NCBI GenBank assembly: GCA_900766815.1
Contig: CAAFWV010000054.1
Location: 1-6,368, forward strand
From: Lachnospiraceae bacterium
Lineage (GTDB): Bacteria > Bacillota > Clostridia > Lachnospirales > Lachnospiraceae
Reading direction: 5' to 3'
DNA length: 6,368 bases
Numbering within the stretch: the first letter of the stretch is position 1; every line of letters begins with the position of its first letter. The notes under the pieces are model-generated. The model worked only from the letters and a program-made list of their open reading frames with translations. It ran no database searches and had not been told where the DNA came from. This document shows positions 5,151-6,368 of this stretch, piece after piece. A program made the translations under genes and the position numbers.

Positions 5151-6368
5151 CCTGAAACCGTCCTTCAGCTCACTGCCTCTAAGCTCGATGTTATCCTTAA
5201 CCTCGATGCTCGACGGGAATTTGTAATATCCCATTCCGCCGCCGTTTTTTGCTACGTATATTGTAACACCATTCACCTCGTAAGTGAATGCTTCCGGGTC
5301 CTCATAGTCCTGCTGCCATACCCAGCAGTCTCTGTCAAGGGTACTCATAATATCAACGACCAGCCCCTTAACCTTCAATAATACCATAACGCCCGCTATT
5401 AATAGAAAAACCGCAAGCCCCACTGACTCTTTCCTCCTCGTGGTGCTCTGTTTTATACATACTCCGGGACATACCAGCTCGAATAGTATACCGATAACCA
5501 GTAGCGGGAAGCTGAGCACAAAGCCAAGCCCATAGCGGACAAGAGGTGCACCGACAAACCAGGTTGCAACGCCAAACAGCACAATCCAGGCAATCGGTAG
5601 CTCTAAGGTTATTATTCCCTTTAGTCCGTAACTCTTATTGCCATTGACCCTGTCCTCAGACATATTGACTCCCTCTTCTGTCCGAGCCTGCCTTTTGCTG
5701 GTCTTCACCGAATCATTATCTACTATACAATCATTAATACTTCCTGTTGCCTTAACCCGGTCCCCTACCAATCGCTCTGACTTAGATAATAATCTGACAA
5801 CCTCAATTGCGACCAGTAGTGCAATCGAAGCGATAACAGCTGTTATGAGCACTTTTTCCACTGTATCAAGGGCTGCAAACCAGGAAGGAATCCAGTTGGT
5901 GAGAGTGACCTCGCTCCACCTATCGGCATCCGTGATGCCCCTGCCCCACATGGAGATTTCCTTAGCGTCATACTGTGCCTCACCGACAGGCACCTGCCAA
6001 TCGGGGTTTCCAAGCTTAATCAACGTTGACGGATATAGAATCCAGCCCGACAGAATATAGCCCCTGACAAAGTAGGGCACGGCGATGACAAGACCGCTCA
6101 CGATGCAGAAGAGTATGCTGCGGACGTCCTTCCTTATTATATAGTACACAAAGGGAATCAGGCAGATAAGAATCATCGGCGCGAGGCTCACCTTTACTGT
6201 GATTCCATAGATTACAAGCAGCGCAACAAGCACATAATAATCGGCGGGCAGCGTGCGCTCCTTAACCCTGCCAAGCAGGAGTATCAGTATGTCGAATATC
6301 AGAAGGTTCGCCGTGAAGTCCGATGCCGGGCTCACCATCTGGGAAAACAGCACGCCGAGGTAGTACAG
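5142..6368 (-). CDS. Polytopic membrane protein, LIC_10190-like (5' end outside window)
   Basis: The reading frame is open to the window edge (first visible codons CTG TAC TAC CTC GGC), so the in-frame GTG at 6353 is probably internal and the start lies outside. 408 codons are visible, numbered here from the edge. Hydrophobic segments lie near 10-35, 44-77, 83-102, 172-192, 252-300 and 315-338. A soluble C-terminal tail (about 345-408) follows. Recognisable elements are SPASDF near 13-18, YPST near 112-115, NPDWQVP at 121-127 followed by a polar loop with WGRG, and APLVRYGLG near 274-282. From memory this pattern fits LIC_10190-family membrane proteins, found in surface-glycan loci and resembling GT-C or polymerase-like proteins; the function is unproven. 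An unusually polar segment at about 195-250 interrupts the membrane region. The stop TAG at 5142-5144 lies inside the candidate structured element that follows. Confidence is high for a gene and moderate for the family. Confidence 0.8.
   Translation of the reverse strand: MYYLGVLFSQMVSPASDFTANLLIFDILILLLGRVKERTLPADYYVLVALLVIYGITVKVSLAPMILICLIPFVYYIIRKDVRSILFCIVSGLVIAVPYFVRGYILSGWILYPSTLIKLGNPDWQVPVGEAQYDAKEISMWGRGITDADRWSEVTLTNWIPSWFAALDTVEKVLITAVIASIALLVAIEVVRLLSKSERLVGDRVKATGSINDCIVDNDSVKTSKRQARTEEGVNMSEDRVNGNKSYGLKGIITLELPIAWIVLFGVATWFVGAPLVRYGLGFVLSFPLLVIGILFELVCPGVCIKQSTTRRKESVGLAVFLLIAGVMVLLKVKGLVVDIMSTLDRDCWVWQQDYEDPEAFTYEVNGVTIYVAKNGGGMGYYKFPSSIEVKDNIELRGSELKDGFRVK

Noticed and set aside
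5638..6060. Plus-strand open frame opposite the first membrane protein
   Set aside because: The Ser/Thr-rich translation is typical of the reverse complement of a membrane protein gene, with no domain signature.

Overview
The window is one stretch of a minus-strand operon for cell-surface polysaccharide or glycan biosynthesis. It carries seven tightly packed genes, all transcribed from high to low coordinates. Strong AAGGAGG-type ribosome binding sites, moderate GC content, and membrane proteins resembling the DUF6077 and LIC_10190 types suggest a Gram-positive Clostridia member, most likely Lachnospiraceae. There is no marker gene, so this assignment is inference.

Layout in transcription order: (1) 6368-5142, the 3' part of a polytopic membrane protein cut by the window edge. 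(2) A 118-base gap at 5024-5141 that holds a compact, foldable sequence at about 5057-5150, resembling HEARO/IS200-IS605-associated RNA. (3) 5023-4073, GDP-L-fucose synthase. (4) 4016-2943, mannose-1-phosphate guanylyltransferase. (5) 2924-1917 and (6) 1917-1138, two consecutive genes that look like the N- and C-terminal halves of one DUF6077-like membrane protein, joined at a TGATG stop/start. (7) 1072-146, a membrane-anchored GT2 glycosyltransferase of the GtrB/dolichyl-phosphate-mannose-synthase type. (8) 149-1, the start of a second GT2 glycosyltransferase that runs off the left edge and overlaps the previous gene by ATGA.

How they fit together: the guanylyltransferase makes GDP-mannose. 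The 4,6-dehydratase Gmd, which is not in this window, would convert it to GDP-4-keto-6-deoxymannose, and Fcl would epimerise and reduce that to GDP-L-fucose. The GtrB-like enzyme probably charges a polyprenyl phosphate with a sugar on the inner membrane face. The polytopic membrane proteins have the layout expected of GT-C-like or polymer-handling proteins that use lipid-linked sugars outside. The terminal GT2 would assemble the repeat.

No gene-free stretch exceeds 120 bases. No tRNA, rRNA, CRISPR array, transposase gene or clear terminator was seen. The genes themselves are ordinary. The item most worth following is the structured intergenic element at 5057-5150, followed by the split DUF6077-like protein.
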